Shown: in pieces, positions 1 to 12,109 of the stretch | Layout: each line of letters opens with the position of its first letter | How positions within the stretch are numbered: position 1 is the first letter of the stretch | Assembly (NCBI GenBank): GCA_030268105.1 | Contig: BSDZ01000114.1 | Span: forward strand, 372,001 to 436,000 | Reading direction: 5' to 3' | Source of the DNA: Volvox africanus | Taxonomy: Eukaryota > Chlorophyta > Chlorophyceae > Chlamydomonadales > Volvocaceae | Length of the DNA: 64,000 bases | The notes under the pieces: generated by a model | The model's database searches: none | The model's input: only the letters and a program-made list of their open reading frames with translations | What the model was told of the DNA's origin: nothing | Made by a program: the position numbers and the translations under genes

Positions 1-1
1 C

Positions 2-852
2 TGGCGGGGCACCGAGGAGTATGACGGCGCGGATGGCTCCAGGAGGGCCCAGTGCGTCTTCCAAAATCCCCCCAGCAACCCGCACACAGTCCCTTCCAGC
101 GCCCCACAGGTGGATACAAGGATGACGAGCCTGAATGTCGGGTCGTTGTCGTTGTCGGTGTCGTTGTCGGTATCGGTATCGGTGTCGGTGTCGGTGTCGG
201 TGGCGGTGGCGGTGTCGGTGGCGGTGTCGCTCCCTTCCCAACTGCCCGGGGCCTTGGGGAATCCTTACCTCTGTCAGCGACTCGCTCGACCCTCCTTCCA
301 CCCGGATGTATCTTCCAGAACCATCTCCATCTGCCCGTACCTGGTTATCAGCGTCATCAGCAACGTTATCAATTATGGTTTTCGTATCCAAACCTACAGG
401 GAACATACCAATACCACCTCCATTGCCACCATCTTGAATGGCTCCTCCGTTCCTCCCCCACACAACAACACAACACAGGCCTGCGCGGACATGAGCGGAG
501 TGAGTGCCTCTCAGCGCATCAAGCTGGAAGGTCTGATCATCGGAGATGCGAAGAGATCCTGCCGGGCATCCAGCAGCGCGTTACTTCTTGGTGAGCGCTT
601 TTATCTCCTGAAGGGCCCTCGGGACCTCCGTTGTGGCTCGGGGCGCCATTCCATCCGGATCACAAGCACGGGGCGGATCAACGAATGCGTTCCTGATCAG
701 GCAATTGAGTATGCGGATTATAGGAGGCCCTTGTACGGGTGGAGCTGGTGGGGAGGGATGGGAGTGGTACACGGCCCCGTTAGCGGTGACCTGTGTCTAT
801 GCGGTGCAAGGGAGGTTGGTCCTCCAGCAGGAGGCCCAAGCATTGGCCCGGG

Positions 853-883
<31 letters not shown>

Positions 884-890
884 GATGTGA
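2..890 (+). CDS. 3' end of an unidentified gene (partial, low-confidence exon model)
   Basis: Three plus-strand exons can be joined in phase: 2-112 (reads WRGTEEYDGADGSRRAQC and on to a CAG|gtggat donor), 479-590 (after a cacag acceptor; ends g|gtgagc), and 811-890, ending at a TGA. The first segment has coding-like composition and begins outside the window. The last exon runs through a TCTG microsatellite, so the predicted C-terminus would be LSVCLSVCLSM, which is odd and weakens the model. I recognise no domain. The intron between 113 and 478 carries a TCGGTG hexanucleotide array. A TGTAA motif, the volvocine polyadenylation signal, occurs at 2080-2084, far downstream. An alternative is that only the first exon is real. 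Confidence 0.35.
143..232. repeat. TCGGTG hexanucleotide array
   Basis: Imperfect tandem TCGGTG/TCGTTG/GCGGTG units over about 90 bases, inside the presumed first intron of the partial gene at the left edge. Open in several frames, giving Ser-Val or Gly-Val dipeptide ORFs that are repeat artefacts. Confidence 0.85.
856..884. repeat. TCTG tetranucleotide microsatellite
   Basis: About seven tandem TCTG units directly before a TGA. It either encodes the last residues of the partial plus-strand gene or is non-coding. Confidence 0.85.
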
Positions 891-3800
891 ACCGGCCCGT
901 AAGGCAGATGTGGCCTGGCCTCGCGGTGTGTACAGCCTGTACTTGTCCCCTCACCTAAAGACGACGACGATGGCTCGAGTAGGGGCCGTTCCTATGTATG
1001 GTATGCACATGGCTCTAGGCGCATGGGCTTACGGAGTCAGGGGCTTAAGAATCCTCCTCGTCGCTTCAGTCCGGCTCCGCCCGCCGCGTGGGGAGAACGG
1101 GAAGCGCCCTTTCAACACCTCCCGCCTCACGGCAGCGCAAGAAGGGATTAAGTCAGCCGACTGCTCGTGCTCGGCTGAACGGCTTGAACCCCATCCCTCC
1201 GCCTGCATCTCCCCCGTCTCTCCCTGGCGTCCGCCCGCCAGAATACTTCAACCTCCGTGGCCCTTGACGGTTGGGTTGGTTAATTCTTCAATTGGTCAAT
1301 TGTTGATCGTGAACGAGTTGTTGTTGGCTTTACTTCTCTTGGACCAGCAGGACTTAGAAAGGGGTCGACCGACTAATCCGGAAGTTGGGAAGTAGGTCAC
1401 GACGAGGGGGCCAACAGTTGGTTTGCTGTTGCATGGATGTTGACCGGTGAGCATTGGCGATAACCTTTTGGCGTGCTGGCGATAAAAAGCTGGACCTTAA
1501 GTGAGAATCAGATATTTGCAGAGAGTGAAGGATTATGTTAGTCGGGGGGTGTGGACGATCACCCGCGGAGTGGTGAACTGCTGGGGATCGTGCTGACATA
1601 TACCCAAGTGCCAACACTTGGGCATAGCAGCTCAGGCGGCAGGTGAGGGAGCCGCATTCCCGGTAAACACTTCTGACAGAAGCGATCGGGTGGCGGAGTG
1701 GGGAGTAAAATCTGCCTGCCCGAACTGCCGTACCTCAAAAGCAGAGACGTGCCCTGAACACGGACCTGGAGGAAGAGCACGCTGCTGGGTGTGGAATTAG
1801 TTTATTTGGTTACAATTGGCTACGAGTAGAGGACGTCATTTCCTAGCAAAATGCTGTCCCTTGCGCAACTTGCTAAATGAGCAGGGCGATGTTGAGAGCT
1901 GCTGCATCTCTCCCTCAACACGATACTACATCGCCCGACTACTACAGCTCCATAGTACCTAGTAACTACTGGGGATTGGCATTTGGCAAAACCACGCAAC
2001 AACGGCCACACAATTGAAAATTTTCATAATAGTATATATATTAAGTTTTTGTCGCCAGGACAAAAATCCAACAGCTTTGTGTAATGTCGCCAAGCCTTCA
2101 AATATACTGCGGGGCGACCGACCACGCCACCCTGCATGGCACATCCGCATCTTCCAAATGCATGTTGCCCGCTTTGCCGTATGCACGAGCCAGGTATGCA
2201 GGCAGGTAGCAGCAGACTCCCCTCCCGAAGGGACTCTGAGAAGCCCTTGACCTTGCTCGCGGGTATGTCCTGCGCGCCAGAATCGAGGATGCATCGCCGA
2301 GCACGACAACTAATGCACTGCGCATCTGCACTTGCGGCGTTAAACAGCAACACACACAACAGCAACAGCTACGATTGCACGATGCAGGAGCTCCATGCAG
2401 GTATTATTGCAAAATCATCAACCTTGTAATTGACCATGACAACCAACCGCAGCCGGCGCCTCTTGCCGTGCCTTGCCGTGGCGTCGCCACCCCAATTACT
2501 CACGGAGATTAACTCCCGACACGTAAGCACACGCGCACCGTGCGCACGTGGGCTATGTACCCACTATGTATGAATGACCCGCGGAGAAGGGAGGCGGGAA
2601 ATTGCGTCGACAAAGCAGACGTAATTGTGATATAGCAATGCAAAATCTGCATACCAACTGCCAAAGACCTGGGGGAAGGGCAGCGCATCCGGAGCACAAC
2701 CGGATGAGATCCCCCAACACACAGCAACTCCAGATGGAGGGAGCTGGCCGCCTGCCGCCACGCCTACATCTCCCACCTAAACCTTCTAGCCACCAACCAT
2801 ATCCACCAAACACACGCATACACACATAAGCCCCAAGCAGCACCCACCGCCGCGCGGACCTCGACCCCAAACGCCGGGCGAGTCTATCAATTGGTTGTAG
2901 ACTATGATTGATTGCACTGCGGTAGAAGTTCAAAAGTCAGTGCAGTGCAGTGACATGACATAAAACCTCCGGATGGGGAGCCCCACCCGGACTTAGGACA
3001 GCCCTGATACTACCTGGTCGCTAATGCGGGCGGCAAATCACAAACCACCTTAAGGCGGCAGTCCAGTAGCGCATCCATGTCACCCACGCACCCGTCCCTG
3101 CCCCAACCACGGGCCCTTTTCTACCCGTCGTTGCAACTGCCGGCGGAAGGAAACCCACTGGGGATGCAGTGGATGCACCCAGACAGCGAAATGTGACCCT
3201 TCTTCTTCCTCCTCCTCGTCCTCCTCTAAGCAACATGCTGCCTCATGGAAGTACCATTCCCCCCTCTCCTCCGCATGCCTCTCCACACCAACCTTCCTCG
3301 ACCCCACCACCCAGCCTATTCTTCTGCCTCTCCCGCGGTGCAACGTTTCGTTGGTCTCGCCGTTTTGTAAATTATAACGCTTTGGAAACGAAGGGAAAAA
3401 ACAAAGCGCTGCAGGGCGGCCGCCGCGGAGCTATTGAACGCAGTGTATATTATCGTTATCATTGTATGACATCGTCGTCATCAAAATCATCGTCAGTCCT
3501 GACGTCATGATGATAATAGTGCCCTCGTTCAGGGCTCTTTCACTCGCAAGAGAACGTCCTTTTCGTTCATGTGTATGGTCAGATCCGGCTAAGGTCCGGT
3601 ACTTGCGCGGCCTCGCGTGCTTCTGGTCCACTTTACTCTCCAAACACAACCGACAACACAGTGCGCCCCTCATCATCATATGCCACCATACCGAGCCACT
3701 CAGCCACAAAACATGCCGTCACTTATCTCGCGCGGCGTTGCACACGTTCATTGCTGCTGCTGATGTCAACGAAACAGATACCGCAACCTAACAACAATCC

Positions 3801-5296
3801 ATTCTTATATCATCACCCAATTCTCCCTCTTTTTAAAAAGGTCAACTCCCCGCAACTTGTGTGGGGCGCCTCTTAATAGCAGCCAAGTCACATCTGCTCG
3901 CCGCGACAGTAACCCTTTCGTGGGAGAGCAGCAGGTCAACGCGCAAAAACGCAAACCTCCAGTTCCTGACCAAAGCAAGCACACACACACGCACATACAT
4001 GAATGGCGTCCCCTTTCGATATCGGGCAGGCAATCAGCCCCCCTTAGCATGCCCAAACCTCATCGCCAACGGCCCTTCTAAGCAGCATGCTCCTGTGACA
4101 CAGCATGGGACAAGTTCAGTGCCTCTTCGAGCGCCTCCCGCAATCCCAACCGCTTTGATTGTTGACATCACCACACACCGCACACAAACACCTGGCCAGC
4201 TCTTTCTCAAATTAGATTCGCCTGCAGATCAGCAAGTTGCGACTGGACGACGACGTCTCCGACTAAGTGGCTTTCATGCAGGACCCCGGCGGCGGCCATG
4301 GCAGAGCAACGTTTACCCGTGTTGCTGCACTGGGGGAGTGAGACATTTACCCGCTTCTACACCGTTTGCGGTGGAATTTCGCATCAGGCTCTGCCGCCGT
4401 CGGGATGCATGTCCGACCACCACAGACGCATAGGTCCGACCACCACCCGCGGGCATGTGCCCCTCCAGGCACAGGATTGGCACAGGACCTCCCCATCCCT
4501 CGCTCGTTAACGTAACGACATGCTCAAAACTTATATTGAAGCGGAGGAACTACCAAGGCAGACAAACCAACTTAAGGGTTAAACGCCGATGTATGGAGAG
4601 ACCAAACCATGGAAGTATGTACCGAGCCGGCGCGCTTGCATGTCGTTCGTTGCACACGCGCAACACACACGCACGCATGCCGTGCACGACACCCCTTATC
4701 CACCTTCACCTTCCCCATGTAGGCACAGATCTGCTACTCGTAGGATTCCGCGGGGTATCCACGAGCCCCAGCAATCCATGACACAGGGTCAGCGGCTGGA
4801 GGTGCCTTCGAGGGAAAGCACGTGCAAGAGAGGGAGAGAATAAACCTCGCACATATCGGCATGCACCGGTCATTGCGGCAACAGTCTTCCAAACCCGTCC
4901 CCTCCTGTGGATCTTTCCTCTCCTCCAGTGCTGGTTGGGCGATGGCCACAAAACCATAATGGAAGGCATCAGCTCCCAAAGTGTTTTATAACTCCTCACC
5001 CCAACCTTTTCGCCGCTTCAAAGGTAACCCCCCCAATTAAAATGCCAGGTCCGAAGCTTAGCCCCCCAGTGTTGTTCTCCCAAGCTCCCTCCGGCAGTCA
5101 ATTAAACTGTGGTAAAGCCGCTCCTGGTGCCATGTTATTTTTTTGGCACTCGTTGCATTCCTTACTTGTCGAAAAAAATTCAAGGAGACACGACACAAGT
5201 TTTGTTTGCTGAAACTCCAACGTCACACGCCATGTGCGCACGACATCGTGCACTCCATTGCCGTCACCCAATCACAAGTACCTTAACCCACTACAT
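891..5296. other. Intergenic, no supported gene
   Basis: Many short ORFs occur on both strands, but none carries a recognisable domain and no set of exons could be joined with consistent phases. TGTAA motifs at 2080-2084 and near 2424 could end the leftward gene. 3180-3350 is pyrimidine-rich (TCCTCC runs). A minus-strand ORF at 2024-2365 starts with a hydrophobic stretch like a signal peptide but has no further support. Confidence 0.5.
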
Positions 5297-6339
5297 TCAT
5301 CCGACCCCAGATGTTAAGATGTAACTTGACGAAACTAACAAGGACGCCAGCAAGCAAGAGGTGCTCCTCCTGGCGTGGCAAAAAACTGAAACCTCGACAC
5401 GTTCGAGGAGCTCAATTCGAGTCTCCATAACCCGCCATCGCACCAGCTGCACCTGCAAGCTGAAAATCAGGTAATGGACACTGTGGTCCGTGCGAACAGC
5501 AGCGGCGTACCAAAGCCCGTTCGCCGATGCAGATAGTTGTACCCCCTCGGGAGCGCCGGGCCCTCCCCACGGTCCTGCTGCGGCTCGCACGGCCACACAC
5601 CATCAACTGAAACCAACGCTTACCACAACCGCCTATAGTCGGCATTTAATGAACCCGCAACCACCCAATGCAGCCCATCCCATCCACACTACCCAGCCCT
5701 CGGGATGGACGTCTTGAGGAACGCCCGCGTAAACGGCCGGTCATATCGTGTCATCTGAGTGCCCCCGGCGGGATCGCAAGGGCCAACAACCAAGCAAAGG
5801 GCAATGCAGCTTTCGAATCTGGCTAACATCCAGTCAACCAAGCGTGACACCAATACAAATCTGCACTGTGTATCCCCGCAAAGAGATTGCTGTTGGCTGT
5901 GCCGCTTCCACGAGCAACGGGCGGTGCATGGCGAGCATGCAGCGTTGCCTGGCGAGCATGTAGACATGCTCGTAGCCATCAGTGACATGGCAGGCAGGCA
6001 GCTCCTCTGTGCCCATTTCAGGCAAGATGGGAAGCTTGCGGATAACCTGGGCGGATAACAGCAGTATATTGAAACGTTAGTTTCAGAAGTTGGGAGCAAC
6101 GACCGACCAGCTTTGCTTGCCCACCGCCACCGCCGCCTCGGCATCTTCACAGCGATGCCATAAAGATAGTCGCATAATGGGCCGCAATTGAGGGAGGACG
6201 GCCAAAACCTTTTCATGAGGCCATCATACACAGACACAATGTCAACCATGCTAATGACAGACGACCGCTCAGCACGGGCTGCCGGGCAATCAGGCTTGTA
6301 CGACAAGGTGTCGCTACAAATCGATCTCCGGCGGCTCAT
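5297..6339 (-). other. Possible unresolved minus-strand gene
   Basis: Two minus-strand ORFs have partly coding-like composition: 5689-6339 (216 codons, with stretches such as DIVSVYDGLMKRF) and 5297-5596 (99 codons, with GLWYAAAVRTDHSVHYLIF before a CAG|gtgcag donor at about 5456). I could not join them with consistent intron phases and recognise no family. This interval may hold a real gene of unknown function, or old coding remnants. 6340-7176 holds nothing I can support. Confidence 0.25.
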
Positions 6340-7176
6340 TCACGGCGGGGCGCCCAAAACACAGGTACACTGGGAAAAGGACAAGCATCAAGATGGTAAG
6401 GCTCACCCGTCAACGCACAGAGAACACTCTCCGGCGGCGGGTGCACCGCACACCGTGCATGCACCAAGCCAGACCAAAGCTGTTTCGAAAGCAATGGCCT
6501 GAAGGATTCTACCAAACATAAGTATACCTACCAACAACGGATCCAACAAACCAACAGTATCAAAGGCCCACACACCCCTGCCGCACCGCAAACTCCCGCC
6601 ACCAGGGCGTGAGACCCGGACCTCTATCTCGTCGTCCGCTTCCGCTTCCGCTGCACTCTGCCTCCGTGGGTTGCAACGTTAGGCCCACCGGTACACGTCA
6701 CCACCTGCTGCTTCCTCTTCCTTTCCACCATCTTGGCGGACGCAAGGCTACCGAAGCCCTGTTCAACCAATATGATACGGTGGGGTCTGCACGCCTATCG
6801 CCGCATGTGGCTCCTAGGTGCAAGATTTGTGCCCGTCTCCCTACCTTCCCCAAAATCAAGCACGGAGCGGCTTGTGCGAACAATTGCATGACATACTCGT
6901 GTGTTTCAACCGTTAAGCCATGGCCCTGCCGACGTCAAGCATGCTTGCGGCCATGTTCCAAATGACTGCCGCCCATGCACACAGGCGAATGGGGACCCTC
7001 ACCCCTCGCCGCTGGTCGCGCCTCCGCGATTCTATCCTTCCGTTCCATTCAATAGATCGTAAGGCCCACGTACCCCAACTTCCATTTCCCGCCACTGAAA
7101 CGGAGTTGGGTGAAGTCCGGGCATGGGCGCCACCAGGAACGCATCCAACATGGTAAGGACTACAGCGTAGACAGAC

Positions 7177-10100
7177 TCAGGCGCGGGGACGCTTGCCAGC
7201 AAACGTGTCGAGGGTTGTCATGTGCTGCTGGAAGAGCGCGTCGTGCACCAAGTTCTGCACGTCCTCGGGTGTCAGGGAGGCGTCATCCAGCTTCACCTCG
7301 AACACATCCCGCACGGTCCCGTTCGTGGTTGTCACGGCGGCAGTGCGGATCTGAGCCATCAATCGCATCCAGAGCGTAAACGGCAATGCAGATACGGAGT
7401 GAATGTCGGTCAAAGGAAGCCGGCGATGGAGCGGCAAGGGGTTTTACGCTCTTTCGTCCGCAAAGCACAAAAATAACACCCATAAATAGACTCTAATGTG
7501 CACTCAAGTGTCATTTTGTGCCTTTACGGCCTTCGGCGGTGTATGCGTATGCGTATATAATACGACGCGGCGACCCAAGATGCCTCACCTCCAGTGGCAG
7601 CTGCCTCAGGGCGTTGATGATATCCGAAAGGAGGCCTTTGCGATCGCGGCACTTAACCTGCGATGATTGCAACATGGGAGAAAGCATGAAGATGGAAAAC
7701 AAACGACCCGCCCAACGACGCTTCTGCTTTTGGGAGAGCCATCGCGGCGGCAAGGCGCAGCTTTATTTCATAATTCTGCAGGAGGCCTTAAGACAGGCTG
7801 GCGGGAACAGCGCAAGTGAATTACCATTGGTCGCATTGCAGGTACACGCGCGACGGGACCTCTTGTCATTCCACGTCTTACCTGCACATAGTAGCAGTCT
7901 GGCCCCCGCTCCACTGTAACGCCCGCATTCTGGGTCATCTGGCAGGGGATCTGCGGCAAAAGCGGGTTGTGGGTTGCGCGCGGCTGAGCCAACGACGCGA
8001 CCTAGGGACCCGCAAATAGCAATGCGATAAGAAATAGAACCAGCAACCCAGATGATAGACGTCACCGTGGATCCTGCCCAAAACGACTCACGGATAACCC
8101 CCGTGGGAGGCGGGTTCAACCAATAAAACGAGAGCATGTGACCATAGCAAGTTATCAGGGACCACGTGCAACGACCTGCAAATGGTGTGCACTTAGCCAG
8201 TTGTTCAAGGAATAGATTCAATGGTCGACACCATCTCGACAAGTTCTAGGCGTCCGTTGCTCTATTCCGGCTATGCCACCAGCCCAGCAAATAATTCTCA
8301 CCGGCATAACTAGACAGTCCATGTGCGTGGGATTTTCAATAGAGCCTTCAATATGTACTGGCGATATTATTGGCGCCGAATCTGCGACATGACATGCTAT
8401 ATATTTCCGTATCTTATTTGGCGGAGATCTGCTAATCTAAACATTGCTGTCACGGGGCAAGACATCCATCCGTAAACCAAAAAACAGTCCTTGTAAAATC
8501 ATGGGCCACATAAAACGTACGTGTCACCATCGCTGTGCCACTTACGTGGGGCATCTGTGGCGCACCACTCATGTCTATGTCGTCTTGGCTGCAGGCGCCA
8601 AGCGAGGGGGACGCAACCAAGGAGTAAGATGGGAGGCCGCACAGATAAACAGAGGTCATCATCATAGAAACATACTCCAGCATAACTTGTAAGGGGTGTC
8701 ACCAATCAGAGACAGCGGCCACATATACTTTCGTATGCATGCAATATGAACCTCGTACTCATATACCAGCATACAGCCATATGGATGCATTCGCTAATAT
8801 GGCGCCGCCTCTTCGTATTCCTGGAGGAGCGCGTACAAATTACCTGGACGAGCCTTTGCTCTTCCCCTCGGAATTCGCCGTATCATCGTCCTGGCTCTTC
8901 ATGCCATTCGTGTTGTAATAGGCGTGCTGCTCCAGCGTCGTCACTTGAAGCTGCGGGATGTCAATATTGGCGGCAGGTTGAGGGCAGCGAGCTCGGTACA
9001 AAGCGGTAAGGGCAGAGACAAAAAGAACACGAACAGAAGAAAGACCACGCGGATGTTGAGGAAAAGCTCTGGATGCGAGAACTTTGACGGCGCGCGGTGA
9101 GGATGGCAATCACGCGGAAGGGGCGTGGAAATATAAGTGCAGAAAAACGTAAAAACGGTGCCCTCCTAAAACCGCTCAGCAACCGAAATTAACACAGCGT
9201 TACAACCCTTGACATTTCCGATAACGATATCATCAACGCAGCACGGCACTGCGAGATAAACGCATTCTGCGGTTCAACGCCTGTGTGTGTGTGTTACCTT
9301 TTGCTGCAAATGCTTGAGCAGCTGAATGGTGTCCGCCAAGACCACATGCTTTGGTCGCCGTGCCTCCAGCCCCTCCCCGGCTGCGCCATTATTAGAGCGC
9401 GTTTGCGGAGGCACAAGCTCGCGCAGCTGTGCAAAATAGGAGGGGCACATGAGGCGTGAGTGCGAAAGGCAACGTACGGCTGTGTCTGCGTTCCTCTTGG
9501 TGCTCTCAAGGCGCTCAAAGTGTTAAACAGCGCGACAACGAGATGTAGGTGATAGTTGCGCACGACAACGCAGAAATTATGGCGCTAGCGAAAAGTCGGT
9601 ATGTGAAGGTGGGGTCGAAAGCGGTGCACCGGAACCATAAATTGAATACGAGTGCATAATTCCTTCCTGCAACGTGCCATGCTGAGCCTTGGCTTAAGGG
9701 GAGGGCCAATTAAGCCTCGGCACAGCATGGCACGGCACAGCATGGCACGGCACAGCTAGACTCGGCGCACCTCATCTATGAGCGAGTTGATGCGGTCGCG
9801 CCGTTGCTTTTCGACGGTGGAGTGGCTAATCTGCCCTTTGGGCTCCATGGCCAACGATTGGTTGACCGACACTGTGGAAACGTTTTGGAAACGGGCGCGG
9901 GAGTAAGATTACTTCATCGCACAGCTTCGTCAAGACAATAAAACGGGCTAGTCACGGGCTATATTACAAACGCACACGCACACCAGCATCTACACAAACC
10001 CACTCAAAGCATCTCTCACAGTGACAACATCTGACGAGCTTTTTAAACCGAATCGTTTTCTGTGACGCGGACGGCCCCAAGTAATGAGCCACCCGCGATG

Positions 10101-10848
10101 CGAAACGCCGAAAGGATCAGTAGTGAGTGCACTTACGAACGCACATGGCTCATGGGCGTACGATGAATCTGCGCGCACCTCTGCTGTTCGCCATCCTTGC
10201 AAGCTGGAGTGGAGCCGCGGCCACCGGAAGCAAGGATGCAAGAGGTTGCGGCTGTGTGAGCTGCGGCTGTGAAGGAGCCCCTGTTGTTGGCTGGGCCATA
10301 ATTGCAGAAACAAACGAATTAGCACCGGCTCCAACCATCGTGCCCGGTAACGTAAACGGGTGGAGCGGCGTTCCGGTAGGCATTGGAAGAATAGATATTT
10401 CTGCCGAGTTGTTTGAGAAATATGGCTGCTCGGTACCGTTTTGTTGTAGAGCAGGCGTGTCAACCGGCGAAGCCAAGGCTGAGGACAGAGCTGACACGGA
10501 CAAGTCTTCCTGCTTTATTCCCGTAGCGCTCTGCTCTAAAGCATCATCCTTTTGCGAGCGTGGTTGGAACTGCAGCGAAATATTCACGCCAAAGTGTTGT
10601 GTAAACGATATTGGCTTACGCAAAAGGTCAGGCCGGTCTCGGAAACCAAGGTCGTGGGTCAACCAATACAAGAAATTTACCTGAAGTGCCAATGGCTCCT
10701 TTCCCTCAGACCGGAAGAACTCAAGCACATCTAGCTCGGCCTCAGCTCCAGCCGCCTTCTGCTCAATTACCCCCAACAACTCGTTCAGCTCCCTGTCCGT
10801 GAACACATACTGTGAATCGCCGAGGCCAAAATCCAGTGCGTCACACAT
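7177..10848 (-). CDS. bHLH transcription factor with C-terminal ACT domain
   Basis: Eight exons join in phase: 10848-10179, 9871-9771, 9426-9298, 8950-8844, 8588-8546, 7950-7882, 7657-7589, 7350-7177, giving 453 residues. The basic region and helix 1 (about residues 239-260) read SHSTVEKQRRDRINSLIDE followed by LRELVPP. H240, E244 and R248 form the H-E-R pattern that, in plant bHLH proteins, predicts binding to the G-box CACGTG. Helix 2 (about 281-300) is KHVVLADTIQLLKHLQQK. An ACT-like fold spans about 361-440, with VKCRDRKGLLSDIINAL and TAAVTTTNGTVRDVFEV. Plant bHLH-ACT proteins dimerise through this domain and act in the nucleus. The first 223 residues are acidic, then Pro/Gln/Ala-rich, like an activation region. 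The start ATG at 10848 opens exon 1. Target genes cannot be inferred. The family call is firm; the 43-bp exon 5 is the least certain. Confidence 0.9.
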
Positions 10849-12109
10849 CGTATGTTCGTCACCCAGAACCTAGCCTCGGCCGGGAGACAAGCGAGCTACT
10901 TTAAATCAAAGCCTGCCAGCCTGCTCTACTTCAGAGAACATAAGGTAACGGCTTAAAACGTTGTTGTCTGGTGGCATCAACCTATTTTCGTTAGCGACTA
11001 TCCTGTGAAGACTGTATGAAGCCACATGGGGAGAGCAGGTGTACGGCACGCGCACTTTTCCCTCTAAGCAAATTTGCTACGGATATTCTCCGTTGCTTAA
11101 TACGTACATTTCGTGATACAAGGTTCAAGGACTTTCTGGGCAGCCTGTTGGAACTGCAGCATGACCTCTGGACAGTCACTTCAGAGTCGATCTTTGAGTG
11201 TTACTAACAGTTCAATGACGTCCACGTGACTCAATACATTGGATCCATCTCAATCTAGTGCAGCTGTGCCGTCTGCCATTTCTGAAAGTTAGGCACAAAT
11301 GCATATCCCGTCACCACCGGCAGCCTGCCATCGGGCAGAAGGACTTCTTCGCACTTTGATGCTCGGCCATCTACAATTTTTTTTGACAAATAAAGCTTCG
11401 AGCATGAGTAACCTGTACAGTTGGTGATTTGGGTCGGGCGTTTCCTCAATAGCTGTGATCTCTTCCACGACAACCACTACACCAGCTCATCGTCACATGG
11501 GGAATGGCGTCCACGTGCGTAAGACGAACGAATTCTGCCATCACACCGGTAACCGAATGACACATTAGAAGCTCGCGGCTTGCAGATACTAGTCAACTAG
11601 TCAATATCGTTCAGTAAAACGCCGTCATCTTAACTCGTGAAATCAGAATCGGTTTCAGCAAAAGGCTTTGCTTTCACTTCAACAGAATCGAACAAATCGA
11701 ACCGAAACTGTTCGGCCTGCAGTACCGTGTTAATAAATCGATTTATGGAAGAGGAGGGCCGCGGGTTCGAATGAGTCAGCAAGCCGGCGGGCGAGCAGGC
11801 CGTTTACAAAATTATTTCCAAAGCCACCCATCAGCACCGTCACCCGTTTTTCCAAAGTCATCCTTCCAGCTCCTACCACCTTCTTCAATGTCGTAGATTA
11901 CTAACGATATCGAGTACTAACGCAGAAATGGCTACAGCAGCAATGCCCGCCTTCTAGCATCCGCTTTGCCAGAGAACAACGATCGGACGCTGATGACAGC
12001 CACGATGTCGCTCTTGTCCCACTGCCTCTCCGCAGTCCCCAGCCCGCACAGCCACCCTACGCCACGTTGGGAGGGTAGATTTGAAGAGCTAAACCATTAA
12101 GTTCCTCGC
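10849..12109. other. Intergenic between bHLH and F-box genes, with a possible alternative exon
   Basis: Holds the bHLH upstream region and the 3' side of the F-box gene. A minus-strand stretch at 11452-11255 follows a good acceptor (atcacag) and stays open for 65 codons to a stop, with coding-like text such as SKCEEVLLPDGRLPVVTGY. It would fit in phase 0 as an alternative last exon of the F-box gene if a GAG|gtacgc donor near 12135 were used. It has no recognisable domain. Confidence 0.4.
11804..11808 (-). terminator. Candidate polyadenylation signal TGTAA of the F-box gene
   Basis: TGTAA on the minus strand about 300 bases beyond the stop at 12110, a usual 3'UTR length for volvocine genes. 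It supports ending the gene at 12110 rather than at 11255. Confidence 0.5.

Noticed and set aside
581..772. Minus-strand C-terminal exon ending ALTKK
   Set aside because: Weakly coding-like, but it overlaps the plus-strand donor and no upstream minus exons could be joined.
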